DNA of 64,000 nucleotides from the NCBI RefSeq assembly GCF_014645235.1, contig NZ_BMLM01000001.1, positions 1,116,001 through 1,180,000 on the forward strand. The letters are read 5' to 3'. The DNA is from Agrococcus terreus. Lineage in GTDB: Bacteria; Actinomycetota; Actinomycetes; Actinomycetales; Microbacteriaceae. The notes beneath the pieces are model-generated. The model saw nothing but the letters and a program-made list of their open reading frames with translations. It did not search any database and had not been told where the DNA came from. Position numbers and translations under genes: made by a program. Of this stretch, positions 34,076-44,477 are shown piece by piece (within the stretch, counting starts at the first letter, position 1; every line of letters starts with the position of its first letter).

Positions 34076-35302
34076 CTACTCCACCTTCCGCGGCAGGTAC
34101 CGCACGAGCAGCACCGCGCCCGCGACGCACAGCGCCGTCAGCGAACCCGCTGCCAGCGCGATCGACGCGACCGACACGAGCAACGAGATGAGCAGCGGCG
34201 CCGCCGCGCCGCCCAGGTCGACCGTGAGGCGCCAGGCGCCGAGGAACGGCGCCGGGTTCTGCCGGTCGGCGAGGTCGGCGCCGAGCGTCATGACGATGCC
34301 GGATCCGAAGCCGTTGCCGATCGAGAGCGTCATCGCCGCCGCGACGAACCAGATGACCGCCGCGTCCAGGTCGTGCGAGACCGCGAGCATCGTGAAGGCG
34401 ACGCCCATGAGCGTCAGCGCCGGCACGATCGACCACAGCCTGCCGAAGCGGTCCATGATCCAGCCCGAGAGGAAGAAGAGGGCGAAGTCGACGCCGCCGG
34501 CGATGCCGATGACGATGCCGGTCGTGACGCCGTCGAGTCCGATCGAGACCGCCCACAGCGGCAGCAGCACCTGTCGGGCCGAGCGCGCGAGCGCGAGCAC
34601 CGCGGCGCCGACGCCGACGGTGCCGAGCACCTTCGCGTTCTGCCGGATGACGGCCCACACGTGCTGCCGCTCCTGCACCACCTCGATCGTGCCGGTGGTG
34701 GCGGGCGTGCGCTCGAACGCCGAGGCGGGATCCGGCAGCACGACGAGCACGAGGATGGCGACGATCGTGCCGATCGCGCACACGACCCACACCGAGTGCA
34801 CGGGCAGTCCGAGGCCCAGCACCGCGGAGCCGACGAGCGGCCCGACGAACATGCCGAGGCGGAAGATGCCGCCGAGCGTCGACAGCGCCCGCGCCCGGTA
34901 GCGGATGGGCACGAAGGTCGTCATGAAGGCGTGCCTGGCGAGCCCGAACACCGCGTGGCCCAGGCCCAGGATGAACACCGCGAGCCCGAGCATCCACACG
35001 TCTCGGGCGAAGAACGCGATGACGAGGGCGACGAGCACGAGCGCGCCGGCGGCGATCATCGTGGGCCGCTCGCCGAAGCGCGCCACCACCGAGCCGCCCG
35101 GCACGTCGCCCGCGAGCTGGCCGACCGTGAGCATCGCCGCGACCACGGCCGCGACGGCGAGCGAGGCGCCGAGATCGCCTGCGATGAGCGGGATGTAGGG
35201 GATGACCGCCCCCTCGCCGATCGCGAAGGCGGCGGTCGGCACGAAGGCGGCGCCGGCGACCTTCCGCCACGGGAAGCGCTCCGACTGGTCGACTCCGCTC
35301 AC
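34076..35302 (-). CDS. Major facilitator superfamily transporter
   Basis: A 408-residue membrane protein with about 12 hydrophobic segments. [58 protein letters not shown] includes the loop-2 G-x3-D-R/F-GERPT motif; the second half repeats it as [22 protein letters not shown]. The pattern resembles drug/metabolite efflux members. The GTG at 35302 is preceded by TAGGCT and 6 bases, so a leaderless start is likely. Substrate unknown; divergent from prfB. Confidence 0.87.
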   Translation of the reverse strand: MSGVDQSERFPWRKVAGAAFVPTAAFAIGEGAVIPYIPLIAGDLGASLAVAAVVAAMLTVGQLAGDVPGGSVVARFGERPTMIAAGALVLVALVIAFFARDVWMLGLAVFILGLGHAVFGLARHAFMTTFVPIRYRARALSTLGGIFRLGMFVGPLVGSAVLGLGLPVHSVWVVCAIGTIVAILVLVVLPDPASAFERTPATTGTIEVVQERQHVWAVIRQNAKVLGTVGVGAAVLALARSARQVLLPLWAVSIGLDGVTTGIVIGIAGGVDFALFFLSGWIMDRFGRLWSIVPALTLMGVAFTMLAVSHDLDAAVIWFVAAAMTLSIGNGFGSGIVMTLGADLADRQNPAPFLGAWRLTVDLGGAAAPLLISLLVSVASIALAAGSLTALCVAGAVLLVRYLPRKVE

Positions 35303-35389
35303 TCCTGGAGCCTACGACCGCCGCCCGCGCCGCCTGACCGCGAGGCGGACGGGGCTCGACCGGCCGCGGCCTCGCTAGGCTGGAGCATC

Positions 35390-36505
35390 ATGGCCGATCT
35401 CGACATCGCCGGCGACATCGCCGAGCTCCGCTCCACCTTCGCCGACATCGCAGCCGTGGCCGACGTGCCCCAGCTGCAGGCCGACATCGCGGCGCTGTCC
35501 GAGCAGGCCGGCGCCCCGGACCTCTGGGACGACGTCGAGGCCGCTCAGAAGGTCACGAGCGCCCTCAGCCACAAGCAGGCCGCCCTCAAGCGCATCACCG
35601 AGACCGAGGCGCGCATCGACGACCTCGAGGTGCTCGTCGAGATGGCGAACGAGGAGGGCGACGCGTCGGTGCAGGACGAGGCCCGCAAGGAGCTCGCGAG
35701 CATCCAGAAGGTCGTCGCCGACATGGAGATCCAGACGCTCCTCGACGGCGAGTTCGACTCCATGCCCGCGGTCGTCACCATCCGCGCGGGCGCCGGCGGT
35801 GTCGACGCGAGCGACTTCGCCGAGATGCTGCTGCGCATGTACCTGCGGTACGCCGAGCAGCACGGCTACCCCGTGACGGTGCACGAGACCTCGTACGCGG
35901 AGGAGGCGGGCATCAAGTCGGCGTCGTTCGAGGTCGACTCGCCCTATGCCTTCGGCAACCTCTCGGTCGAGGCCGGCACGCACCGCCTCGTGCGCATGAG
36001 CCCCTTCGGCGCGGCCGGCAAGCGCCAGACCTCGTTCGCGGCGGTCGAGGTCGTGCCGCTGTTCGAGGAGGCGGTCGAGGTCGAGGTGCCCGAGACCGAC
36101 ATCCGCGTCGACGTCTTCCGCTCGTCGGGCCCCGGCGGCCAGAGCGTCAACACGACCGACTCGGCGGTGCGCATCACGCACATCCCGACCGGCATCGTCG
36201 TCTCGATGCAGAACGAGAAGAGCCAGATCCAGAACCGCGCCGCCGCCATGCGCGTGCTGCAGAGCCGCCTCATGCTGCGCCAGCGCGAGGAGGAGGCCGC
36301 CCGCAAGAAGGAGCTGGCCGGCAACATCGCCGCGAGCTGGGGCGACCAGATGCGCTCGTACGTGCTCGCGCCGTACCAGATGGTCAAGGACCTCCGCACG
36401 CTCCACGAGGTGAACAACCCGAGCGCCGTCTTCGACGGCGACCTCGACGGCTTCATCTCGGCCGGCATCCGCTGGCGCAAGCAGCAGCAGGCCGAGCAGG
36501 ACTAG
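35390..36505 (+). CDS. prfB: Peptide chain release factor 2
   Basis: A 371-residue RF2 that terminates at UGA and [19 protein letters not shown] carries the SPF tripeptide selecting A/G at stop codons and [22 protein letters not shown] holds the GGQ loop entering the peptidyl transferase centre. The reading frame is continuous from ATG, without the in-frame UGA programmed frameshift of many bacterial prfB genes. TAGGCT lies 8 bases before the ATG. In most actinobacteria ftsE follows directly; here a monooxygenase gene sits between. Confidence 0.96.
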   Translation: MADLDIAGDIAELRSTFADIAAVADVPQLQADIAALSEQAGAPDLWDDVEAAQKVTSALSHKQAALKRITETEARIDDLEVLVEMANEEGDASVQDEARKELASIQKVVADMEIQTLLDGEFDSMPAVVTIRAGAGGVDASDFAEMLLRMYLRYAEQHGYPVTVHETSYAEEAGIKSASFEVDSPYAFGNLSVEAGTHRLVRMSPFGAAGKRQTSFAAVEVVPLFEEAVEVEVPETDIRVDVFRSSGPGGQSVNTTDSAVRITHIPTGIVVSMQNEKSQIQNRAAAMRVLQSRLMLRQREEEAARKKELAGNIAASWGDQMRSYVLAPYQMVKDLRTLHEVNNPSAVFDGDLDGFISAGIRWRKQQQAEQD

Positions 36506-36538
36506 CCGAGCAGGACGACCAGGGGAGCGCGGGGCACG

Positions 36539-37936
36539 ATGCAGACGGGCGCCGACTACCTCGCGAGCCTCGACGACGGCCGCGTCGTCGTGCTCGACGG
36601 CCAGCCGGTCGCCGACGTCGCCGCGCACCCCGCGTTCGCGGGCGCCACGACGACCATCGCGTCGCTCTACGACAGCCTCCACGGCCCCGACGCCGAGGCG
36701 CTGCTCGCCGAGGGCCCGGACTGCGCTCCGACGCACGCCTTCTGGGCGATCCCGCGCTCGCGCGACGACCTCCGCGCGCAGCGCGAGGCGATCCGCGCCT
36801 GGCAGCGCACGACCCACGGATGGATGGGCCGCACGCCCGAGATGCTGGCGAGCGTCGTCACGTCGATGGCCGCCCACGCATCGTTCTACGGCGACCAGGC
36901 GGATGCGGTGCGGGGCGTGCACGCGCGCGACGCGGCCGCCGTCACGCACTACGCGCAGGCGCTCGTCAACCCGCCCGTCGACCGCGAGCTGCCGCCCGAC
37001 GAGGTCGGCGACGTCTTCCTGCACGTCGTGCGCGAGACCGACGAGGGGCTCGTGCTGCGCGGCGCGAAGGCCGTCGTCACGGGCGCCGCGACGGCGCAGC
37101 GCCTCCTCGTCTCGCACTTCGGCGGCGAGGTGCGGACGGACGCGTTCGCGATCGCCGCCTCCGTCCCGGTCGGCGCGCCGGGCGTGCGCCTCTACGTGCG
37201 CGGCATGCCGACGGGCGCCGACCAGCCGCTCGCGACGCGCTTCGCCGAGCACGACGCGCTCGTCGTGCTCGACGACGTGCTCGTGCCGTGGCACGACGTC
37301 CTCATCCGCGACGCGGCGACGATGCTCGGCCACAACCGCGGCGCCGTCGGCTGGAACGCGCGGCTCGCCTTCCAGTCGGCCACCCGGCTCGAGGCGAAGC
37401 TCGAGCACATCGCGGGCCTCGCGGAGCGGGCGGTCGAGATCCTGGGCACGAGCGGCATCCGCGGCGTGCAGGCCGCGCTCGGCGAGGTCGTCGCCTTCCG
37501 GCACGTCGTCGCCGGCATGCGCGACGCGATGATCGAGCAGGCCGCGCCCGTCGGCGACGACCATCCCGACGGCCGCGCATGGGGACCGGGCGTCGAGCCC
37601 GCGATGGCGTTCTCGGCGTACGCGCCCGACGCCTACAGCCGCATGCGCATCCTGCTGCAGACGACGCTCGCCTCCGGCCTCGCGCACCTGCCGCTGCCCG
37701 TCGACGCGCTCGCCGCGCATCCGGACGTCGCGCCGCTGCTGCGCGGCTCCGGCGGCGCCGACGCCGCGACGCGCCTCGAGGTGCTCGGCACGCTGCACGA
37801 CGCGATCGTCAGCGGCTTCGGCGCCCGCCACGAGCTCTACGAGCGCAGCCACTGGGGGCAGCCGGAGCGCACCCACGTCGGCATCCTCGGCCTCGCGCAG
37901 GCGCAGGGACGGCTCGACGGCTGGCGCGGGCGATAG
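36539..37936 (+). CDS. HpaB-family flavin-dependent monooxygenase (4-hydroxyphenylacetate 3-hydroxylase-like)
   Basis: A 465-residue protein of the two-component phenol hydroxylase family, which uses FADH2 from a separate reductase to hydroxylate aromatics. Family features: [81 protein letters not shown]. In the R-x-P-x-Y element of characterised HpaB the tyrosine appears as Met here, and the His preceding the NP motif appears as Gln, so the substrate may differ. No reductase gene is in the window. Confidence 0.82.
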   Translation: MQTGADYLASLDDGRVVVLDGQPVADVAAHPAFAGATTTIASLYDSLHGPDAEALLAEGPDCAPTHAFWAIPRSRDDLRAQREAIRAWQRTTHGWMGRTPEMLASVVTSMAAHASFYGDQADAVRGVHARDAAAVTHYAQALVNPPVDRELPPDEVGDVFLHVVRETDEGLVLRGAKAVVTGAATAQRLLVSHFGGEVRTDAFAIAASVPVGAPGVRLYVRGMPTGADQPLATRFAEHDALVVLDDVLVPWHDVLIRDAATMLGHNRGAVGWNARLAFQSATRLEAKLEHIAGLAERAVEILGTSGIRGVQAALGEVVAFRHVVAGMRDAMIEQAAPVGDDHPDGRAWGPGVEPAMAFSAYAPDAYSRMRILLQTTLASGLAHLPLPVDALAAHPDVAPLLRGSGGADAATRLEVLGTLHDAIVSGFGARHELYERSHWGQPERTHVGILGLAQAQGRLDGWRGR

Positions 37937-37996
37937 CCCGACCCGCCGCGCCGGTGCGCGGTGCGCGAGTGCCCGCGCCCATACCCTCGTCAGGTC

Positions 37997-38740
37997 ATGA
38001 TCCGGTTCGACGAGGTCTCGAAGACCTACTCCCGCAAGGCGCGCCCCGCGCTCGAGAGCATCTCGCTCGAGATCCTCAAGGGCGAGTTCGTGTTCCTGGT
38101 CGGCGCCTCCGGCTCCGGCAAGAGCACGCTCATCCGCATGGTGCTCCGCGAGGAGCGCCCCACGAGCGGCGAGGTGCACGTGCTCGGCCAGCGCCTCCAG
38201 GCGCTGCCCAGCCGCCGCGTGCCCTTCTTCCGCCGCAACCTCGGCGTCGTGTTCCAGGACTTCCGCCTGCTGCACAACAAGACCGTCTACGAGAACGTCG
38301 CCTTCACCCTGCAGGTGATCGGCAAGAGCCGCGGCTTCATCTCGGAGGCCGTGCCCGACGTGCTGAAGATCGTCGGCCTCGCAGGCAAGGCCAGCCGCCT
38401 GCCGCACGAGCTCTCCGGCGGCGAGCAGCAGCGCGTCGCGATCGCGCGCGCCGTCGTCAACCGGCCGCCGATCCTCCTCGCCGACGAGCCCACCGGCAAC
38501 CTCGACCCGTCGACCAGCGCCGGCATCATGGCGCTGCTCGCGCGCATCAACGAGGGCGGCACGACCGTCGTCATGGCCACGCACGAGGCCTCCATCGTCG
38601 ACTCGATGCAGAAGCGCGTCGTCGAGCTCGACGCCGGACGCATCATGCGCGACGAGGCCTCCGGCTCGTACCGGCGGCAGCTCGCCGCGTACGACGACGA
38701 GGACCAGGACGCCGACGAAGGCGCGGAGGTGCGCGCATGA
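37997..38740 (+). CDS. ftsE: Cell division ATP-binding protein FtsE
   Basis: A 247-residue ABC ATPase acting with FtsX in regulating peptidoglycan hydrolases at the septum. Walker [30 protein letters not shown], signature [14 protein letters not shown], Walker [14 protein letters not shown] and [10 protein letters not shown]. The acidic tail after position 225 ([15 protein letters not shown]) is an actinobacterial extension. TACCCT lies 9 bases before the ATG. Coupled to ftsX by ATGA. Confidence 0.96.
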   Translation: MIRFDEVSKTYSRKARPALESISLEILKGEFVFLVGASGSGKSTLIRMVLREERPTSGEVHVLGQRLQALPSRRVPFFRRNLGVVFQDFRLLHNKTVYENVAFTLQVIGKSRGFISEAVPDVLKIVGLAGKASRLPHELSGGEQQRVAIARAVVNRPPILLADEPTGNLDPSTSAGIMALLARINEGGTTVVMATHEASIVDSMQKRVVELDAGRIMRDEASGSYRRQLAAYDDEDQDADEGAEVRA

Positions 38741-39651
38741 GGCTCCAGCTCATCGGCCAGGAGGTCTGGAACGGCCTCCGCCGCAACCTGTCGGTCGTCG
38801 TCTCGGTCGTGCTCGTCACGTTCATCTCGCTGTCCTTCGTGGGCGCGGCGATCCTGCTGCAGCTGCAGATCAACCAGATGAAGGGCTTCTGGTACGACCG
38901 CGCGCAGGTGGGCATCTACTTCTGCGGGCCCGTCGACGCGACGGAGACCTGCACGCAGACCGCCGCGACCGAGGAGCAGGTCCAGGCGGTGCAGGACGTG
39001 CTCGCCTCCGGGGCGATCGCCCCGTACGTGGGCGACGTCGTGTTCGAGGACCGCGAGCAGGCGTACGCGAACTTCATGGAGCAGTTCGGCGGCACGGCGA
39101 GCGCAGAGTTCGCGAGCCCCGAGACGATGAACGAGGCGCTCCGCGTGCAGCCCGCCTCGCCCGCCGACGCCGAGCTCATCCGGGAGGCGACGAGCGCGCT
39201 GCCGGGGGTGCTCGAGGTGCGCGACCAGCAGGCGCTCCTCGATCCGATCTTCCAGGTGCTCAACACCGCGTCGCTCGCGGCGATCGGCGTGGCCGTGCTC
39301 ATGCTCGTCGCGGCCGTGCTGCTCATCTCCACGACCATCCGGCTCTCCGCGTTCTCGCGGAAGCGCGAGCTCGGCATCATGCGGCTCGTGGGCGCCTCGA
39401 ACCGGTTCATCCAGACGCCGTTCATCATCGAGGGCGTCGTCGCGGCGCTGCTCGGGGCGGTGCTGGCGGCGGGCTCGGTGATCGCGATCGTGCACTTCTT
39501 CCTCCAGGGCTACGTGGCGCCGATGCTGCAGACGATCGCGATCGTGACGATCGACGACGCGCTGCTCGTCGCGCCCGTGCTCGTGGGCATCGGCGTGCTG
39601 TTCGCGGGCGTCGCGGCGGCCGTCGCGATCCGGCGCTACCTGCGGATCTAG
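38737..39651 (+). CDS. ftsX: Cell division protein FtsX
   Basis: A 304-residue four-helix membrane protein. A cytoplasmic N-terminus ([26 protein letters not shown]) leads into helix 1. The extracellular domain contains [14 protein letters not shown] with two cysteines and FMEQFGG. Helices 2-4 contain [30 protein letters not shown], the coupling loop typical of the family. With FtsE it signals to RipC-like hydrolases in actinobacteria. The operon continues to smpB. Confidence 0.95.
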   Translation: MRLQLIGQEVWNGLRRNLSVVVSVVLVTFISLSFVGAAILLQLQINQMKGFWYDRAQVGIYFCGPVDATETCTQTAATEEQVQAVQDVLASGAIAPYVGDVVFEDREQAYANFMEQFGGTASAEFASPETMNEALRVQPASPADAELIREATSALPGVLEVRDQQALLDPIFQVLNTASLAAIGVAVLMLVAAVLLISTTIRLSAFSRKRELGIMRLVGASNRFIQTPFIIEGVVAALLGAVLAAGSVIAIVHFFLQGYVAPMLQTIAIVTIDDALLVAPVLVGIGVLFAGVAAAVAIRRYLRI

Positions 39652-39683
39652 GCGCCCGCCTGGCCGCACGGCGCTCCTGCCGC

Positions 39684-39689
39684 TAGGCT
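39684..39689 (+). promoter_or_regulatory. -10 element TAGGCT for smpB
   Basis: TAGGCT lies 43 bases before the smpB ATG. The resulting leader contains a small hairpin (CCCGC/GCGGG) followed by GGGGAGGG as ribosome site, unlike the leaderless genes of the window. Confidence 0.4.
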
Positions 39690-39732
39690 GGAGGGCTGCC
39701 CGCGGCGTGCGGGCGACGAAGGGGAGGGCACC

Positions 39733-40209
39733 ATGCCGCGCGAGACCGGCCAGAAGGTCGTGGCGCAGAACCGCAAGGCGCGCCACGACTACACGATCGA
39801 GGATCGGATCGAGGCGGGCCTCGTGCTCACGGGCACCGAGGTGAAGTCGCTGCGCGCGGGCCGCGCGTCCCTCGTCGACGGCTACGCCTTCGTCGACCGC
39901 GGCGAGGCCTGGCTGGATGCGGTGCACATCCCCGAGTACGGCCAGGGCACCTGGACGAACCACCCGCCGCGCCGCAAGCGCAAGCTGCTGCTCCACCGCA
40001 GCGAGATCGACAAGCTGCAGGCGAAGGTGTCGCAGGGCGGCTACACGCTCGTGCCGCTCTCGCTCTACTTCCAGGACGGGCGCGCCAAGGTCGAGCTCGC
40101 CGTCGCGAAGGGCAAGAAGGACTACGACAAGCGGCACGCGCTGCGCGAGCGCCAGGACAAGCGCGAGGCGGAGCGCGCCATGCGCACCCGCAACCGCATG
40201 GGGGAGTAG
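39733..40209 (+). CDS. smpB: SsrA-binding protein SmpB
   Basis: A 158-residue partner of tmRNA in ribosome rescue. [45 protein letters not shown] is the RNA-binding OB fold; [19 protein letters not shown] and [33 protein letters not shown] form the basic C-terminal tail that occupies the mRNA channel. The cognate ssrA gene is 2.4 kb downstream. GGGGAGGG lies 5 bases before the ATG. Confidence 0.97.
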   Translation: MPRETGQKVVAQNRKARHDYTIEDRIEAGLVLTGTEVKSLRAGRASLVDGYAFVDRGEAWLDAVHIPEYGQGTWTNHPPRRKRKLLLHRSEIDKLQAKVSQGGYTLVPLSLYFQDGRAKVELAVAKGKKDYDKRHALRERQDKREAERAMRTRNRMGE

Positions 40210-40318
40210 GCGGGCCGACGTCCGGTGCCGGCCTCCTGGTCGTTCGACATCCCAGGATCGAGCGGGTTGGATGGGGGCGCCGGCAGGTTCACCCAGGCGA
40301 AGCCGGCGGAAGGCATCC

Positions 40319-41347
40319 ATGCGAGTCGGCATCCTCACGTCCGGAGGCGATTGCCCCGGGCTCAACGCGGTCATCAGGGCCGCAGTCCTCACGGGCATGA
40401 AGCACCACGGCCTCGAGTTCGTCGGCATCCGCGACGGCTACCGAGGCCTCGTGGACGGCGACGTGCGCGTGCTCAACCGCTCCGCGGTGCGCGGCATCTC
40501 GCGCATCGGCGGCACGATCCTCGGCACGAGCCGCACGAACCCCTACGAGGGCTCGGGCGGCGGCGCCGCGAACGTCGCGAAGACGCTCGAGCGCCTCGGC
40601 ATCGACGCCGTCATGGCGATCGGCGGCGAGGGCACGCTGGCGGCGGCCAAGCGCCTCGCCGACGACGGCATCCCCATCGTGGGCGTGCCGAAGACCATCG
40701 ACAACGACCTCGACGCCACCGACTACACGTTCGGCTTCGACACCGCCGTGCAGATCGCGACCGAGGCGGGCGATCGGCTCCGCACGACCGGCGATTCGCA
40801 CATGCGCTGCATGGTCCTCGAGGTCATGGGCCGCCACGTGGGCTGGATCGCCCTCCACACCGGCATCGCCACCGGCGCGCACGTCACGCTCATCCCCGAG
40901 CAGCCGCGCTCGATCGAGTGGATCGCCGACTACGTGCAGCAGGTCTACGACCGCCGCCGCGCGCCGCTCGTCGTGGTCTCCGAGGGCTTCAAGCTCGAGG
41001 GCATGGACGAGGAGTACTCCCGCAAGGGCCTCGACGCGTTCAACCGCCCGCGCCTCGGCGGCATCGGCGAGGTCATCGCGCCGATGATCGAGGAGCGCAC
41101 GGGCATCGAGTCGCGCTCGACCGTGCTCGGCCACATCCAGCGCGGCGGCGCCCCGAGCGGTGCGGACCGCGTGCTCGCGACCCGCTTCGGGCTCGCGGCG
41201 ACGGATGCGGTGGTCGACCGGGCGTGGGGCACGATGGTGTCGCTGCGCGGCACCGACATCGTGCGCGTCAGCCTCGACGACGCGCTCGGCGAGCTCAAGC
41301 GCGTGCCCGAGCACCGCTACCGCGAGGCCGAGGCGCTCTTCGGCTGA
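40319..41347 (+). CDS. pfkA: 6-phosphofructokinase (group III, ATP-type residues)
   Basis: A 342-residue glycolytic kinase. [84 protein letters not shown] are all present. The position that selects phosphoryl donor is Gly (GGEGT) with Lys in PKTIDND, a combination found in ATP-dependent actinobacterial enzymes, whereas the PPi-dependent ones have GGEDT. The 109-base region upstream contains no gene; GGAAGG precedes the ATG. Confidence 0.94.
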   Translation: MRVGILTSGGDCPGLNAVIRAAVLTGMKHHGLEFVGIRDGYRGLVDGDVRVLNRSAVRGISRIGGTILGTSRTNPYEGSGGGAANVAKTLERLGIDAVMAIGGEGTLAAAKRLADDGIPIVGVPKTIDNDLDATDYTFGFDTAVQIATEAGDRLRTTGDSHMRCMVLEVMGRHVGWIALHTGIATGAHVTLIPEQPRSIEWIADYVQQVYDRRRAPLVVVSEGFKLEGMDEEYSRKGLDAFNRPRLGGIGEVIAPMIEERTGIESRSTVLGHIQRGGAPSGADRVLATRFGLAATDAVVDRAWGTMVSLRGTDIVRVSLDDALGELKRVPEHRYREAEALFG

Positions 41348-41378
41348 TCCGCCTCCGCGCCGACGGGTCGAGGGCTCG

Positions 41379-42341
41379 TCACGCGCGCCGTGCGCCGCGG
41401 CTGCGGCTGCGGCGCACGAGCGCCGCGGCCGCGAGCCCGACCGCGGCGACGACGACCGCGACGACGAGCCTCGGCACGACCACCGCCGGCTGCAGCAGCG
41501 CCTCCTGGAGCACGTCGATCGCGAGGTCGACGAGCGCGGCGGGGTCGCGAGCGTAGGCACGCGTGCCCGCGGCCGCCTGCGCGGCCGTGACCGCGGCCGG
41601 CAGCGCCCACAGCAGCGCGAGCGAGAGGATCGCGCCCACGACCCGTCCGGCGGTCCGCACGCCCGCCCACGCGATCGCCGCGCCGACGAGCACCGACGGG
41701 ATCCACGGCACGACCGCGAGCACCCACGTGGACAGCTGCTGGTCGGCGAGCGCGGGCTGGGGGAGCAGCAGGCTGCTGAGCCACGGCGCGAGCGCGACGG
41801 CGGCCGCAGCGAACCCCAGGAGCGCTCCGCCGCGCGCCGCGCCGGCGACGAGGCCGAGCACGAGCGCGCCGCCGACGATCGAGAGCACTGCGACGCCCAG
41901 GAGGGCCGCGAGGTACAGCGAGGCGAGGAGGCCCGTGGGGAGCCCCGCGTCGACGACGAGCGAGGTCTGCACGACGGCGGCCGTCTGCACCGAGATCGCG
42001 CCGGTGCCGAGGGCCGCGACCGCGCCGCGCGAGAGGCGCGGCCGGAGCGCGCGGCCGACGACGCCGGCGATCGCGGCGCCGACCGTGACCAGCGCCCAGA
42101 TCGTCACGATCGCGTACTGGCTGAACGGCAGCAGCACGAACGGCATGCCCTCCGGCCCCGGCTCCGTCTCCCACAGGTTCTGCAGGGGGAGCGCGCCGCC
42201 CGTGAGCAGCCAGGGCACCAGGCCGAGCGCGGCCGCGGCAGCCCCGAGCAGCAGCGCCGCCCACCACGGCGCGCGGCGGACCGGGCGGCGGTGGGAGCGG
42301 CCGTCCGTGAGGGCGGCGGTCGACGCGGTCTCGGTGCTCAT
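41379..42341 (-). CDS. Multi-pass membrane protein of unknown function
   Basis: A 320-residue hydrophobic protein with roughly eight predicted helices. A basic N-terminus (RRPVRRAPWW) precedes the first, and an RRSRSRGARRA tail follows the last. No transporter or enzyme motif is recognisable. A loop of moderate length, LTGGALPLQNLWETEPGPEGMPF, lies outside after helix 1. GGAGAGG is well placed before the ATG. A TAGGCT on the minus strand around 42413-42418 could be its promoter. Convergent with pfkA. Confidence 0.65.
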   Translation of the reverse strand: MSTETASTAALTDGRSHRRPVRRAPWWAALLLGAAAAALGLVPWLLTGGALPLQNLWETEPGPEGMPFVLLPFSQYAIVTIWALVTVGAAIAGVVGRALRPRLSRGAVAALGTGAISVQTAAVVQTSLVVDAGLPTGLLASLYLAALLGVAVLSIVGGALVLGLVAGAARGGALLGFAAAAVALAPWLSSLLLPQPALADQQLSTWVLAVVPWIPSVLVGAAIAWAGVRTAGRVVGAILSLALLWALPAAVTAAQAAAGTRAYARDPAALVDLAIDVLQEALLQPAVVVPRLVVAVVVAAVGLAAAALVRRSRSRGARRA

Positions 42342-42460
42342 GCGGGCCTCTCCGATCCGCGCGGTGCTGCTCGATGCGCTGTCGCCTCGCCGTCGAGGTC
42401 GCGGACCGTCGTCAGCCTAGGCGCGGTCGACCCCGCGGGCGGCCCACCTGTGCGCGAGCC

Positions 42461-42490
42461 TTGCACGACGCTCAGCCGCCGCGATACGAT
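42461..42490 (+). promoter_or_regulatory. ssrA promoter (TTGCAC-N18-TACGAT)
   Basis: A -35 TTGCAC at 42461 and -10 TACGAT at 42485 are separated by 18 bases, the best vegetative promoter in the window. Transcription would begin near 42497, leaving about 70 bases to be removed by RNase P before the mature tmRNA 5' end. The remainder of 42342-42460 shows only the upstream region of the membrane protein gene. Confidence 0.7.
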
Positions 42491-42566
42491 GACGGGCTGG
42501 CCCAGCCAGCTCGAGCCGGAGATCCGGCCCCCACAACTCCACAGCGTGCGACTCGCACCACTCCAC

Positions 42567-42937
42567 GGGGATGATCGGTTTCGACAGCGCCTCAGTCGGA
42601 GCGGGAAGCGGGTAGAGGATCCAGGGTCATCTCTCGAACGCCCCCTGGGAACACATAGGTGCCAACGCTAAGCGCACCGACTTCGCCCTCGCTGCCTAAG
42701 CGAGCCTGAAGTCCGTCAGACCGGGTCTGCCCTCGCCCCGGACCCTGGCGTCATCAAGAGGGCTTGCTGCGATGCTGCGTCTCAGGGCATCGCGGGACTT
42801 TCTCTGAGACTGGGCTCGTCGACCTAGATGCTCAGGGCAAAGGTCGGAGCCGAGCAGAACGCCCTTCCTGAGCTGCACCCGGAGAAGCCGCACGGTCCGA
42901 GCGTTGGACGGGGGTTCGATTCCCCCCATCTCCACCA
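42567..42937 (+). ncRNA. ssrA: Transfer-messenger RNA (tmRNA)
   Basis: A 371-base one-piece tmRNA. The tRNA-like domain begins GGGGATGATCGGTTTCGACA and ends with the T-arm GGGGGTTCGATTCCCCCC, CATCTCC and encoded CCA; the acceptor GGGGATG pairs with CATCTCC including one G-U. The tag frame runs from 42661: ANAKRTDFALAA, stop TAA at 42697. The terminal ALAA is the usual protease-recognition end. The downstream GC-rich portions would form pseudoknots. SmpB is encoded nearby on the same strand. Confidence 0.97.
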
Positions 42938-43047
42938 CCGGTCGCGAGTCGCACGCTGTGAGAGCCCCGCCCACGCCCCCACTACGCTGGGCGTCATCGG
43001 GCGCTGCGATGCGGCAGCGCCCTCCCGACGCTGCGAGGAGGCTCTGC

Positions 43048-44418
43048 GTGAGCGACTACAAGGTCATCGACCCGTACACCGGCGAGCAGGTCAAGGAGTA
43101 CCCGACCGCCACCGACGACGAGGTCCGCGCGGCCGTGGAGCGCGCGCACGAGGCGTTCGCGTCGTGGTCCACGACGCCGATCGCGGAGCGGGCGGCGGTG
43201 CTGTCGAGAGCGGCGGCGATCTTCGCGGAGCGCTCGCGCGAGCTGGCGGAGATCATCCGCACCGAGATGGGCAAGCCGCTCGGGCAGGGGATCTTCGAGG
43301 CGGAGTTCTCGGGCGAGATCATCCAGTACTACGCGGACAACGCGGAGGCCTTCCTGGCCGACGAGGTGCTCGAGAACCGCGGCGGCGTGGACGCGCGGGT
43401 GCGGAAGTCCGCGCAGGGCGCGATCCTCGGCATCATGCCGTGGAACTTCCCGTACTACCAGGTCGCGCGGTTCGCGTTCCCCAACCTCATGCTCGGCAAC
43501 ACGGTGGTGCTCAAGCACGCGCCGCAGTGCCCGTGGTCGGCGACGACGATCGCCGAGATCCTCACCGAGGCGGGGCTGCCGGCGGGCGCGTACGAGAACG
43601 TCTTCGCGACCAACGAGCAGATCAGCGACATCGTCATCCCGCACCCGGCGATCCGGGGCGTCTCGCTCACGGGCTCCGAGCGCGCCGGCGCCGCGGTCGC
43701 GGAGGTCGCCGGACGGAACCTCAAGAAGGTGGTGCTGGAGCTCGGCGGCTCCGACCCGTTCATCGTGATCTCCACCGACGACCTCGACGCGGTCGTCGAG
43801 AACGCCATCGAGACGCGGATGGAGAACTCGGGCCAGTCGTGCAACGCGTCGAAGCGGTTCATCGTGCTGGACGAGCTCTACGACGACTTCACGGCGAAGC
43901 TCGCCGAGGCGATCGAGGGCACCGCGATCGGCGCCGCCGACGACGAGGAGGCCATCGTGGGCCCGCTGTCGTCGCAGGCCGCGGCCGACCGCCTGCGCGA
44001 GCAGGTGTCGTCGGCGATCGCCGAGGGCGCGCAGGTGCTCGCCGGCGATGTGGCCGGCAGCGGCGACGCGCGCGTGCAGCCCGCGCTGCTCGGGGGCGTC
44101 ACGGGCGAGATGCACGCGTACCGCGAGGAGCTGTTCGGTCCGGTCGGCACTGTCTACCGCGCGAAGGACGTGGACGACGCGATCCGCCTCGCCAATGACA
44201 CCCCGTTCGGCCTCGGCTCGCGCCTGTGGTGCAGCGACCCCGAGCAGGCCCGCGCGATCGCCGACCGCATCGACGCCGGCATGGTCGCCATCAACGGCGC
44301 CGGCGCCGAGGACTACGACATGCCCTTCGGCGGCACCAAGCGCTCCGGCTTCGGCCGCGAGCTCGGGCCGCACGGCATGGAGGAGTTCATGAACCGCAAG
44401 CTCGTCGTCATGCCCTGA
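43048..44418 (+). CDS. NAD(P)-dependent succinate-semialdehyde-type aldehyde dehydrogenase
   Basis: A 456-residue aldehyde dehydrogenase. PWNFPYYQVARFAFPNLMLGNTVVLKHAPQ gives the cofactor loop and Lys, SLTGSERAG the Rossmann turn, LELGGSDPF the general-base Glu, and NSGQSCNASKRF the catalytic Cys. GRELGPHGMEEFMNRKLV ends it. Length and motifs fit succinate-semialdehyde dehydrogenase (GabD2-like). The GTG at 43048 is chosen for GAGGAGG 7 bases upstream; the ORF upstream of it runs through the tmRNA and is not coding. A hairpin terminator follows. Confidence 0.9.
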   Translation: MSDYKVIDPYTGEQVKEYPTATDDEVRAAVERAHEAFASWSTTPIAERAAVLSRAAAIFAERSRELAEIIRTEMGKPLGQGIFEAEFSGEIIQYYADNAEAFLADEVLENRGGVDARVRKSAQGAILGIMPWNFPYYQVARFAFPNLMLGNTVVLKHAPQCPWSATTIAEILTEAGLPAGAYENVFATNEQISDIVIPHPAIRGVSLTGSERAGAAVAEVAGRNLKKVVLELGGSDPFIVISTDDLDAVVENAIETRMENSGQSCNASKRFIVLDELYDDFTAKLAEAIEGTAIGAADDEEAIVGPLSSQAAADRLREQVSSAIAEGAQVLAGDVAGSGDARVQPALLGGVTGEMHAYREELFGPVGTVYRAKDVDDAIRLANDTPFGLGSRLWCSDPEQARAIADRIDAGMVAINGAGAEDYDMPFGGTKRSGFGRELGPHGMEEFMNRKLVVMP

Positions 44419-44432
44419 CGCGCGAGCGACGC

Positions 44433-44464
44433 AGGAGGCCCGGACCGAGCGGTCCGGGCCTCCT
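44433..44464. terminator. Bidirectional hairpin terminator between convergent genes
   Basis: AGGAGGCCCGGACC pairs perfectly with GGTCCGGGCCTCCT around the loop GAGC (14 base pairs). It sits between the stops of the aldehyde dehydrogenase (44418) and the SDR on the other strand (44478). No U-run is present. Confidence 0.75.
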
Positions 44465-44477
44465 CTCGTCTGCAGGC

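Noticed and set aside
35390-35500. Programmed frameshift in prfB
   Set aside because: The frame is continuous from the ATG; no in-frame TGA near codon 25.
35375-38584. 1069-codon minus-strand open frame opposite prfB, the monooxygenase and ftsE
   Set aside because: Shadow of three recognised genes, with typical antisense composition.
42696-42974. Open frame on the minus strand within the tmRNA
   Set aside because: The interval is the 3' part of ssrA; the frame contains the reverse of tRNA-like sequence and no protein family.
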